From the NCBI GenBank assembly GCA_003248805.1, contig QFQY01000048.1, forward strand, positions 1 to 34,991: a stretch of 34,991 nucleotides of DNA, read 5' to 3'. This DNA comes from Chelatococcus sp. GTDB taxonomy: Bacteria; Pseudomonadota; Alphaproteobacteria; Rhizobiales; Beijerinckiaceae. Made by a program: the position numbers and the translations under genes. Below, piece by piece: positions 21,178 to 27,744 of the stretch. The notes under the pieces were generated by a model, which made no database searches, had not been told where the DNA came from, and saw only the letters and a list, made by a program, of their open reading frames with translations. Each line of letters begins with the position of its first letter. Position 1 is the stretch's first letter.

Positions 21178-21942
21178 ATGAACGCTCCCGCTCCCGGCGC
21201 GCTGACCTCCTCGCTGCTCTACCTCGACGGCGTCAGCGTCTCCTTCGACGGCTTCAAGGCCATCCGCGGTCTCTCGCTCGTCATCGCGCCCGGCGAGATG
21301 CGCGCCATCATCGGCCCCAACGGCGCCGGCAAGACGACGATGATGGACATCATCACCGGCAAGACCAAGCCGGATGTCGGCACGGTGATGTTCGGCGGCA
21401 CCGTCGACCTGACCAGGCTCGACGAGGCCGCGATCGCCAATCTCGGCATCGGCCGCAAGTTCCAGAAGCCGACGGTGTTCGATTTCCACACCATCGAGGA
21501 CAACATCCTGCTCGCGCTCAAGGCGCCGCGCACGGTCGGCAAGACGCTGTTCTGGCAGACCGCCGCCGCGCAGCAGAAGCGGATCGACGACATCCTCGGC
21601 ATCATCAAGCTGGGGGACGCGCGCGCGCGCCTCGCGGGCTCGCTCTCGCACGGCCAGAAGCAATGGCTCGAGATCGGCATGCTGCTGGCGCAGGACCCCA
21701 AGCTCCTCCTCGTCGACGAGCCCGCCGCGGGCATGACCGACGGCGAGACGGCGGAGACGGCCGTGCTGCTCAAGGAGATCGCCAGGGATCATTCCGTCAT
21801 CGTGGTCGAGCACGACATGGGCTTCATCCGCGAGCTCGGCGTCAAGGTCACGGTGCTGCACGAGGGCTCGGTGCTGGCCGAGGGCCCGCTCGACCAGGTC
21901 AGCGCAAACGAGCGCGTCGTCGAAGTCTATCTGGGACGGTGA
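21178..21942 (+). CDS. urtD: Urea ABC transporter ATP-binding protein UrtD
   Basis: A 254-residue LivG-like ATPase. Walker A GPNGAGKTT is near residue 45, the Q-loop region is RKFQKPTVFDFHTIEDN, the signature is LSHGQKQWLEIGM (in place of LSGGQ), Walker B is LLLVDEPAAGMTD and the switch histidine is in VVEHDMGF. The SHGQKQWLEIGMLL signature is characteristic of UrtD. It lies 6 nt after urtC. The next gene urtE is separated by 130 bp that carry a palindromic repeat, unlike the tight spacing elsewhere in the operon. Confidence 0.96.
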   Translation: MNAPAPGALTSSLLYLDGVSVSFDGFKAIRGLSLVIAPGEMRAIIGPNGAGKTTMMDIITGKTKPDVGTVMFGGTVDLTRLDEAAIANLGIGRKFQKPTVFDFHTIEDNILLALKAPRTVGKTLFWQTAAAQQKRIDDILGIIKLGDARARLAGSLSHGQKQWLEIGMLLAQDPKLLLVDEPAAGMTDGETAETAVLLKEIARDHSVIVVEHDMGFIRELGVKVTVLHEGSVLAEGPLDQVSANERVVEVYLGR

Positions 21943-21965
21943 GGATGATGAAGAACACCGCCCAT

Positions 21966-22053
21966 CGTCATTGCGAGGAGCGCAGCGACGAAGCAATCCA
22001 GGGGCGGCAGCGCTCTACGTCTCCTGGATTGCTTCGCTGCGCTCGCAACGACG
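21966..22053. mobile_element. REP/MITE-like inverted repeat inside the urt operon
   Basis: An 88-nt element with long terminal arms: CGTCATTGCGAGGAGCGCAG... on the left (21966-22002) and CCTGGATTGCTTCGCTGCGC... on the right (22023-22053). The arms are complementary apart from one substitution and two 3-nt insertions in the left arm. The TCATTGCGAGGAGCGCAGCG/AAGCAATCCAGG sequence is, from memory, a widespread non-coding repeat in Bradyrhizobium-like and related alphaproteobacterial genomes. It encodes nothing and sits between urtD and urtE, so it was probably inserted into a formerly tight junction. Confidence 0.8.
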
Positions 22054-22072
22054 GAAAAGTCGAGGTCGCAGC

Positions 22073-22768
22073 ATGCTGACCGTCGACTCCATCGACCTGC
22101 ACTACGGCGCAGCCCAGGCGCTGCGCGGCGTGTCCATCACGGCCGAGATCGGCAAGGTCACCTGCGTGATGGGCCGCAACGGCGTCGGCAAGACCTCGCT
22201 GATGCGCGCGATCGTCGGCCAGCAGCCGATCAGCGGCGGCCGGATTTCGTTCGCCGGCGAGGACATCTCGACCCTGCGTACCGAGGACCGTGCCCGGGCG
22301 GGCATCGGCTTCGTGCCCCAGGGGCGGGAGGTCTTCCCGCTGCTCACCGTCAAGGAGAACCTCGAGACCGGCTACGCGCCCTTGCCCCGCAAGGAGCGCT
22401 ATGTGCCGGACGAGCTCTTCGACCTGTTCCCCGTGCTCAAGTCCATGCTGGGCCGACGCGGCGGAGACCTCTCGGGTGGCCAGCAACAGCAACTCGCCAT
22501 CGCGCGGGCGCTGGTCACCCGGCCCAGGCTGCTGGTGCTGGACGAGCCGACCGAGGGCATCCAGCCCTCGATCATCAAGGATATCGGCCGCGCCATCGAC
22601 TATCTGCGCCAGAAGGGCACGATGGCGATCATACTCGTCGAGCAGTATTTCGACTTCGCCCAGGAGCTCGCCGACACCATGTTCGTGATGGATCGCGGCG
22701 AGGTCGTGCTGTCCGGCGCGATGAAGGACCTCGACGCCAGCCAGGTGCAGCGGCTCATCCAGGTGTGA
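22073..22768 (+). CDS. urtE: Urea ABC transporter ATP-binding protein UrtE
   Basis: A 231-residue LivF-like ATPase. Walker A GRNGVGKTS, Q-loop FVPQGREVFPLLTVKENLET, signature LSGGQQQQLAIARAL, Walker B LLVLDEPTEGIQPS and VEQYFDFAQELAD (UrtE has Gln in place of the usual H-loop context) are all present. The ATG at 22073 is chosen; an upstream in-frame ATG would translate the palindromic repeat. Last gene of the urt operon. No urease genes follow in this window, although urt loci often adjoin them. Confidence 0.96.
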   Translation: MLTVDSIDLHYGAAQALRGVSITAEIGKVTCVMGRNGVGKTSLMRAIVGQQPISGGRISFAGEDISTLRTEDRARAGIGFVPQGREVFPLLTVKENLETGYAPLPRKERYVPDELFDLFPVLKSMLGRRGGDLSGGQQQQLAIARALVTRPRLLVLDEPTEGIQPSIIKDIGRAIDYLRQKGTMAIILVEQYFDFAQELADTMFVMDRGEVVLSGAMKDLDASQVQRLIQV

Positions 22769-22900
22769 GGGCGCGACGGCCGGCCTCGGATCGTCGCCTC
22801 GCCGGCACGGCGACGGCGGCGCCGCCGAGGGAGATCGGTTCGCCTGCGTGCTTCCAACGGCCGCCTGCTCTCGCCGGCATGGTGCGCGGGTAACGCCGGA

Positions 22901-22914
22901 TTGATCCAGATCAT
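22901..22914 (+). promoter_or_regulatory. FNR/FixK-like box upstream of ppk2
   Basis: TTGATCCAGATCAT matches the FNR/FixK consensus TTGAT-N4-ATCAA at 9 of 10 positions. It lies about 70 bp before the ppk2 start, close enough to act on its promoter. Alphaproteobacterial FnrL/FixK sites commonly have the same CCAG-like core. The rest of the 214-bp urtE-ppk2 gap shows nothing recognisable. Confidence 0.5.
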
Positions 22915-22982
22915 GGCGGCGCGGCGCGGGTTGCAGGGACTATTCCAGGATCGGGCCCGGGGGCCATCCGAGGAGATTGATC

Positions 22983-24095
22983 TTGCCGACTCGTCGAGTG
23001 CCCTCAGCCGGTGCCATGCGCCGGCAGCCCCGCCCAGCGCCGATATCCGTGGAGGCGGTCACCACCGCCGACGGGATCGAAGCCGGCCTGGCCGCGGAAC
23101 GGACGGAGGCGGTTCAGGAGGCGCAGATTGCCGCCATCTCTTCGGTGTCTGGCGATGCCGATGCGGCGGGCGGAATCGATGCGATCCTCGCGGGCGCCGC
23201 TCCCGACGACGCCCGCCGGATGCGCAGCGCGCTCGGCCTGCCGAAGGCAACCGGGAAGCCGCGCGAGACCAGTGACGAACTGTCGAGTGACTGGCGGCAG
23301 GGCGCCTATCCCTATCGCTACAAGATGCTGCGCAAGGATTACGAACGCGACAAGTTCAGGCTCCAGTCCGAGCTTCTCAAGCTGCAGACCTGGGTCAAGG
23401 AGACGCGGCAGCGGGTCGTCATCCTGTTCGAGGGCCGCGACGCTGCCGGCAAGGGCGGCGCCATCAAGCGCTTCATGGAGCATCTCAACCCCCGCGGCGC
23501 GCGGGTGGTCGCACTGGAGAAGCCGAGCGAGGTCGAGCGTGGCCAGTGGTATTTCCAGCGCTATGTCCAGCATCTGCCGACGACGGGTGAAATCGTCCTC
23601 TTCGACCGGAGCTGGTACAACCGCGCCGGCGTCGAGCGCGTCATGGGCTTCTGCTCCGACACCGAATACCGCGAATTCCTGCGTCAGGCGCCGGAGTTCG
23701 AGCGCAATCTGGTGCGCAGCGGCATCCACCTGATCAAGTTCTGGTTCTCGGTCAGCCGCGACGAGCAGCATCGGCGCTTCCGCGAACGCGAAGCCCATCC
23801 CCTGAAGCAGTGGAAGCTCTCGCCCGTCGATCTCGCCAGCCTCGACAAGTGGGACGACTATACGGCGGCCAAGGAGGCGATGTTCTTCGCCACGGACACG
23901 GCGGATTCGCCCTGGACGGTCGTCAAGTCCGACGACAAGAAGCGGGCGCGCCTCAATGCCTTCCGCTATGTGCTGCGCTCGCTGCCCTATGCCGGCAAGG
24001 ACGTCGACCGCATCGGCGCCGTCGATACGCTGCTGGTTGGCCGCGCCAACATCGTCTACGAGCGCGACGAGCAGGTGCCGGGCCAGGCGGGCTGA
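22983..24095 (+). CDS. ppk2: Polyphosphate kinase 2
   Basis: A PPK2-family phosphotransferase of about 370 residues that moves phosphate between polyphosphate and nucleotides. The catalytic core has Walker A FEGRDAAGKGG, RGARVVALEKPSEVERGQWY, and Walker B-like EIVLFDRSWYNRAGVERVMGF. The lid region RDEQHRRFREREAHPLKQWKLSPVD follows, then WDDYTAAKEAMFFATDT. The first 90-100 residues are a low-complexity Ala/Asp/Glu-rich extension with no known motif. The start is uncertain: I favour TTG at 22983, which has AGGAG 7 nt upstream; TTG 22977 and ATG 23016 are alternatives. It is probably transcribed alone, possibly under an FNR-type regulator. Confidence 0.92.
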   Translation: MPTRRVPSAGAMRRQPRPAPISVEAVTTADGIEAGLAAERTEAVQEAQIAAISSVSGDADAAGGIDAILAGAAPDDARRMRSALGLPKATGKPRETSDELSSDWRQGAYPYRYKMLRKDYERDKFRLQSELLKLQTWVKETRQRVVILFEGRDAAGKGGAIKRFMEHLNPRGARVVALEKPSEVERGQWYFQRYVQHLPTTGEIVLFDRSWYNRAGVERVMGFCSDTEYREFLRQAPEFERNLVRSGIHLIKFWFSVSRDEQHRRFREREAHPLKQWKLSPVDLASLDKWDDYTAAKEAMFFATDTADSPWTVVKSDDKKRARLNAFRYVLRSLPYAGKDVDRIGAVDTLLVGRANIVYERDEQVPGQAG

Positions 24096-24140
24096 GGACG
24101 CCGCTCGCCCCGCCGCCTCGGCCGGCGGCGGACGCGGCGC

Positions 24141-24605
24141 TCAGAACGCCAGCGGCGCGTTGTCCACCACTTCCTTCATCACGAAGAAGGTGCGCGTCTG
24201 GCGCACGCCCGGCAGCGACAGCAGCTTCTCGGCGTGGAGCTTGTTGAAATCCGCCATGTCGCGCACGCGGATCTTGAGGAAATAGTCGAAATCGCCGGCG
24301 ACGATGTGGCAGTCGAGCACGACCGGCATCTCCCGGATCGCCGCCTCGAACGCACCGAAGCTCTCCGGCGTCGAGCGGTCCAGCACCACGCCGACGAAGG
24401 CGAGCGTGCCGCGCTCGACATGCTTCGGCGATATCTGCGCCCTCACGCCGGTGACGTACCCATCCGCGAAGAGACGCTGAATCCGGCGGTGGCAGGTGGC
24501 CGGACTCGTGTTCACGCGCTTGGCGATCTCGGCATTGCCCATCCGCCCGTCGGCCTGCAGCAGCCTCAGAATCCTGAGGTCGGTCCGGTCGAGTTGGTGC
24601 TCCAT
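24141..24605 (-). CDS. acdR: Lrp/AsnC family regulator, AcdR-like
   Basis: A 154-residue Lrp-family transcription factor. It has an N-terminal helix-turn-helix (RTDLRILRLLQADGRMGNAE then NTSPATCHRRIQRLFADGYV) and a C-terminal ligand-binding RAM domain (VLDCHIVAGDFDYFLKIRV). It is transcribed divergently from acdS with 158 bp between start codons. That is the standard layout for the AcdR (AcdB-linked) Lrp regulator that activates ACC deaminase when its substrate is present. The specific role is inferred from this position. A long palindrome at 24627-24659 in the shared promoter is the likely operator. Confidence 0.9.
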   Translation of the reverse strand: MEHQLDRTDLRILRLLQADGRMGNAEIAKRVNTSPATCHRRIQRLFADGYVTGVRAQISPKHVERGTLAFVGVVLDRSTPESFGAFEAAIREMPVVLDCHIVAGDFDYFLKIRVRDMADFNKLHAEKLLSLPGVRQTRTFFVMKEVVDNAPLAF

Positions 24606-24626
24606 GAAAGGATCTTCCAGAAAAAT

Positions 24627-24659
24627 GCCGATTTCCGGATCATGCGAACGGAAATGGGC
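24627..24659. promoter_or_regulatory. Palindromic operator candidate between acdR and acdS
   Basis: Arms GCCGATTTCCG (24627-24637) and CGGAAATGGGC (24649-24659) are complementary at 10 of 11 positions around an 11-nt spacer, giving one DNA turn per half-site. It starts 21 nt from the acdR start codon, so binding would also autoregulate acdR. A second partial copy, TATTTCGGAA, is at 24694-24703. Lrp proteins typically bind several such sites. Confidence 0.55.
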
Positions 24660-24763
24660 TCTGGCAAGCAGCTATGGAGCCATAAACCGGGTCTATTTCG
24701 GAAGGACGTCTCATCGCGATTTTGCTAGCGTTTCCCGGTGCTTAATTGGAGCAAGCAAGGATC

Positions 24764-25774
24764 ATGCTGGCAAAGTTCGAACGCTATCCGCTCACCTTCG
24801 GCCCGTCGCCGATCGAGAAACTCCCGCGGCTGTCCGCCCATCTCGGCGGTGGGGTCGAGCTCTACGCCAAGCGGGAGGACTGCAATTCCGGCCTGGCTTT
24901 CGGCGGCAACAAGCTGCGCAAGCTCGAATACATCGTGCCGGACGCGATCGCCTCGGGCGCCGACACGCTGGTCTCGATCGGCGGCGTGCAGTCCAACCAC
25001 ACCCGCATGGTCGCGGCGACCGCCGCCAAGATCGGCATGAAGTGCCGCCTCGTGCAGGAGAGCTGGGTGCCGCATGAAGACGCCGTCTACGACCGTGTCG
25101 GCAACATCCTGCTGTCGCGCGTCATGGGCGCCGATGTCCGCCTCGTCGACGAGGGCTTCGACATCGGTATCCGCGCCAGCTGGGAGGAGGCGCTGGCCGA
25201 TGTGAAGGCCAAGGGCGGCAAGCCCTATCCGATCCCGGCGGGCGCCTCGGTCCACAAGTTCGGCGGGCTCGGCTATGTCGGCTTCGCCGAGGAGGTGCGG
25301 GCGCAGGAGGCCGAGCTCGGCTTCACGTTCGACTACATCGTGGTCTGCACCGTCACCGGCTCGACCCATGCCGGCATGGTGGTCGGCTTCGCCAAGGACG
25401 GGCGCCAGCGCAACGTCATCGGCATCGATGCCTCCGCCACCCCGGCCCAGACCAGGGCGCAGGTGCTCGACATCGCGCAGAAGACCTCGGCGCTCATCGG
25501 CGGCAAGGATATCACCGAGGAGGATATCGTCCTCAACGAGGACTACGCCTATCCGGTCTACGGCGTGCCGTCGAAGGAGACCATTGAGGCGATCCGCATG
25601 TCGGCGAGGCTCGAAGGCATGATGACCGACCCGGTCTACGAGGGAAAATCCATGCAGGGCATGATCGACCTCGTGAGGAAGGGCTTCTTTCCGGCCGGTT
25701 CGAAGGTGCTCTACGCCCATCTCGGCGGCGTGCCCGCGATCAACGGCTACAGCTACACCTTCCGCAACGGCTGA
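24764..25774 (+). CDS. acdS: 1-Aminocyclopropane-1-carboxylate deaminase
   Basis: A 336-residue PLP enzyme that splits ACC, the plant ethylene precursor, into ammonia and 2-oxobutanoate. The PLP lysine is K50 in FGGNKLRKLEY, the nucleophilic serine is S77 in GGVQSNHTRM, and Y292 is in the DPVYEGKS motif. The two residues that separate true ACC deaminases from D-cysteine desulfhydrases are present: Glu in YEGKS (E293, equivalent to E295 of Pseudomonas UW4) and Leu in YAHLGG (L320, equivalent to L322). The ATG at 24764 gives the family N-terminus MLAKFERYPLTFGPSPIE; an in-frame ATG six codons upstream is less likely. Cytosolic. Lowers ethylene in associated plants. Confidence 0.97.
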   Translation: MLAKFERYPLTFGPSPIEKLPRLSAHLGGGVELYAKREDCNSGLAFGGNKLRKLEYIVPDAIASGADTLVSIGGVQSNHTRMVAATAAKIGMKCRLVQESWVPHEDAVYDRVGNILLSRVMGADVRLVDEGFDIGIRASWEEALADVKAKGGKPYPIPAGASVHKFGGLGYVGFAEEVRAQEAELGFTFDYIVVCTVTGSTHAGMVVGFAKDGRQRNVIGIDASATPAQTRAQVLDIAQKTSALIGGKDITEEDIVLNEDYAYPVYGVPSKETIEAIRMSARLEGMMTDPVYEGKSMQGMIDLVRKGFFPAGSKVLYAHLGGVPAINGYSYTFRNG

Positions 25775-25780
25775 GCCGCC

Positions 25781-26086
25781 ATGGAGGTCGTCGTCCTGCT
25801 GGAATACGAGGCCGGCGCCTCCGCGACGCGCGCCGCGCTGCTGGAGCGGATCGGCGCGCTCGCGCTGGCCGGGCGCGGCCGCCTGAGCTTCGTGGCGGTC
25901 GAGCGCGACGAGGCGGGCCGGCCGGCGCGCGAGATCGTCGCGGTCGGGTTCGCCAGGGCGGTGGCCGTGGACGAAACCCTGGCGCGCTGGCGGGCCGACG
26001 GCGCCCTGCCGGCGACGGCCGGTGCGCGCCGGCTCGGCGTCGAGCCGGTCTGGTCGATCGAGCCGCTGGCGCTGATGTTCCCGTGA
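25781..26086 (+). CDS. Conserved hypothetical protein co-transcribed with acdS
   Basis: A 101-residue ORF beginning 6 nt after the acdS stop. Predicted pattern is strand-helix-strand-strand-helix: MEVVVLLEYEAG, TRAALLERIGALALAG, LSFVAVERDEAGR, IVAVGFARAVAVDETLARWR, then a C-terminal part ending PVWSIEPLALMFP. This looks like a small alpha/beta (ferredoxin-like) domain, without catalytic residues that I can identify. Spacing suggests co-expression with ACC deaminase. I do not recognise the family and do not recall it as a standard acdS neighbour. The opposite-strand frames here are weaker. Confidence 0.6.
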   Translation: MEVVVLLEYEAGASATRAALLERIGALALAGRGRLSFVAVERDEAGRPAREIVAVGFARAVAVDETLARWRADGALPATAGARRLGVEPVWSIEPLALMFP

Positions 26087-26196
26087 GGCGCATCGTCGCC
26101 TCGCATGCCCCCGGCTTGCCGACGGGCCCGTGGCGAGGCAGAACCTCCGGATAATGGCCCGCGACGCGCTTCGCCGGCCGAATGGGAGGTGCCTCG

Positions 26197-27177
26197 ATGC
26201 AGCTTGGAGTGATCGGCCTCGGCCGGATGGGCGGCAACATCGTGCGCCGGCTGATGCGGGCCGGCCATGAATGCGTGGTCTATGACCGCGACCCGAAGCC
26301 CGGCGCCGCGCTGGCGGCCGACGGCGCCGTCCTGGCCTCCGGTCTGGCCGACCTCGTGGCGAAGCTGAAGGCGCCGCGCGCCATCTGGATCATGCTGCCG
26401 GCCGGCCGCATCACCGAGGACACGCTCGCGGAGCTCGCCGGGCTGGTCCAGCCGGACGATACGCTGATCGACGGCGGCAACGCCTTCTGGAAGGACGATG
26501 TCCGGCGCGGCCGGGAGCTCGCCGCCAAGGGCATCCACTACATGGATATCGGCACCTCCGGCGGCGTCCACGGCCTCGATCGCGGCTATTGCCTGATGAT
26601 CGGCGGTGACAAGGCGGCCTTCGACCGGCTGGAGCCGATCTTCCAGGTGCTGGCCCCCGGCAAGGGCGAGATCGAGCCGACGAAGCATCGCGACGGCCGC
26701 AATCCGACCAGCGAGCAGGGCTATCTCCATTGCGGACCGACCGGCGCCGGTCATTTCGTCAAGATGGTCCATAACGGCATCGAATACGGCATGATGCAGG
26801 CCTTCGCCGAAGGCTTCGACCTGCTGCGCAACGCCTCCGCCAAGGACGGGCTGCCGGCGGAATACGGCTTCGATTTCGACGTGGCCGAGATCGCCGAGGT
26901 CTGGCGGCGCGGTTCGGTCGTCACCTCCTGGCTGCTCGATCTCACGGCCGAGGCGCTCGCCGCGGACGAGGAACTCTCGGCCTACACCGGCAATGTCTCC
27001 GATTCGGGCGAGGGGCGCTGGACGGTCGATGCCGCCGTCGAGACGGCCACCCCGGCCGAAGTGCTGACCTCCGCGCTGTTCGCCCGCTTCCGTTCGCGCG
27101 TCGACCACACCTTCGGCGAGAAGGTGCTGTCGGCGATGCGCGCCGGCTTCGGCGGCCATGTCGAGCCGAAGAAGTAA
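26197..27177 (+). CDS. gnd: 6-Phosphogluconate dehydrogenase, decarboxylating (short form)
   Basis: A 326-residue enzyme oxidising 6-phosphogluconate to ribulose 5-phosphate and CO2. The nucleotide-binding motif GVIGLGRMGGN is at residues 4-14. The substrate region DIGTSGGVHGLDRGYCLMIGG follows, as does the catalytic helix GHFVKMVHNGIEYGMMQAFAEG with the active Lys and Asn. The length is that of the short, usually NAD-preferring (GntZ/YqeC-like) form rather than the 470-residue form. The ATG at 26197 has GGGAGG 8 nt upstream. It is followed 4 nt later by gntK, forming a gluconate-utilisation pair: kinase makes the substrate of the dehydrogenase. Confidence 0.94.
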   Translation: MQLGVIGLGRMGGNIVRRLMRAGHECVVYDRDPKPGAALAADGAVLASGLADLVAKLKAPRAIWIMLPAGRITEDTLAELAGLVQPDDTLIDGGNAFWKDDVRRGRELAAKGIHYMDIGTSGGVHGLDRGYCLMIGGDKAAFDRLEPIFQVLAPGKGEIEPTKHRDGRNPTSEQGYLHCGPTGAGHFVKMVHNGIEYGMMQAFAEGFDLLRNASAKDGLPAEYGFDFDVAEIAEVWRRGSVVTSWLLDLTAEALAADEELSAYTGNVSDSGEGRWTVDAAVETATPAEVLTSALFARFRSRVDHTFGEKVLSAMRAGFGGHVEPKK

Positions 27178-27181
27178 GCCC

Positions 27182-27712
27182 GTGAAGGAAACATTCGAGA
27201 AGCGGGGCAAGCCCGCCGTCGTGGTCGTCATGGGGGTGGCGAGCTCGGGCAAGACCTCGCTCGGCGAGCGCCTCGCGGGGCGCCTGGGCTGGCCGTTCCG
27301 CGACGCCGATTCCTTCCATCCGCCGGAAAACGTCGCCAAGATGGCCGGCGGCACGCCGCTGAACGACCAGGACCGCAAGCCCTGGCTCGCGGCCATCGCC
27401 GCCTGGATCGACGATTTGAGGGCGACGGGCAGGAACGGCATCGTCACCTGCTCGGCGCTGAAGCGGCGCTATCGCGAGGTCATCATCGGCGACCGGCCCG
27501 ATGTCGCGCTGGTCTATCTCAAGGGCTCGCGCGAGCTCATCGGCGGCCGCATGGCGGCGCGCCAGCACCATTTCATGCCGCCCGCGCTGCTCGACAGCCA
27601 GTTCGCGGCGCTGGAGGAACCCGGCCCCGACGAAAATCCGCTCGTCGTCTCCGTCGAATTGACCAAGGACGCGATCGAGTCCGAGGTGCTGGAGCGGCTG
27701 GGGCTGGCCTGA
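27182..27712 (+). CDS. gntK: Gluconokinase, GntK family
   Basis: A 176-residue P-loop kinase phosphorylating gluconate to 6-phosphogluconate. The P-loop GVASSGKTSLGERLAGRLGW (in E. coli GVSGSGKS) is near residues 18-37. DADSFHPPENVAKMAGGTPL with the substrate-binding DxFHP motif, DRKPWLAAIAAW, CSALKRRYRE and ARQHHFMPPALLDSQFAALE follow, all GntK landmarks. The GTG at 27182, 4 nt after the gnd stop, is preferred; an ATG at 27158 overlapping gnd by 20 nt is possible. Directly feeds the upstream gnd reaction. Confidence 0.94.
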   Translation: MKETFEKRGKPAVVVVMGVASSGKTSLGERLAGRLGWPFRDADSFHPPENVAKMAGGTPLNDQDRKPWLAAIAAWIDDLRATGRNGIVTCSALKRRYREVIIGDRPDVALVYLKGSRELIGGRMAARQHHFMPPALLDSQFAALEEPGPDENPLVVSVELTKDAIESEVLERLGLA

Positions 27713-27744
27713 GCGGGCCGGCCGCCGGCAGGATCGAGGCGCCG

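Noticed and set aside
19924..21996. 690-aa minus-strand ORF opposite urtB-urtD
   Set aside because: Composition is dominated by Asp/Glu/Arg/His/Ala as expected of a complementary frame of membrane-protein genes; no domain is visible.
21971..22072. 34-residue N-terminal extension of UrtE
   Set aside because: It is translation of the palindromic repeat; UrtE proteins begin at the MLTVDSI-like strand.
25753..27447. 564-aa minus-strand ORF opposite gnd-gntK
   Set aside because: It is a shadow of gnd and gntK in GC-rich DNA, with no recognisable domain or ribosome binding site.
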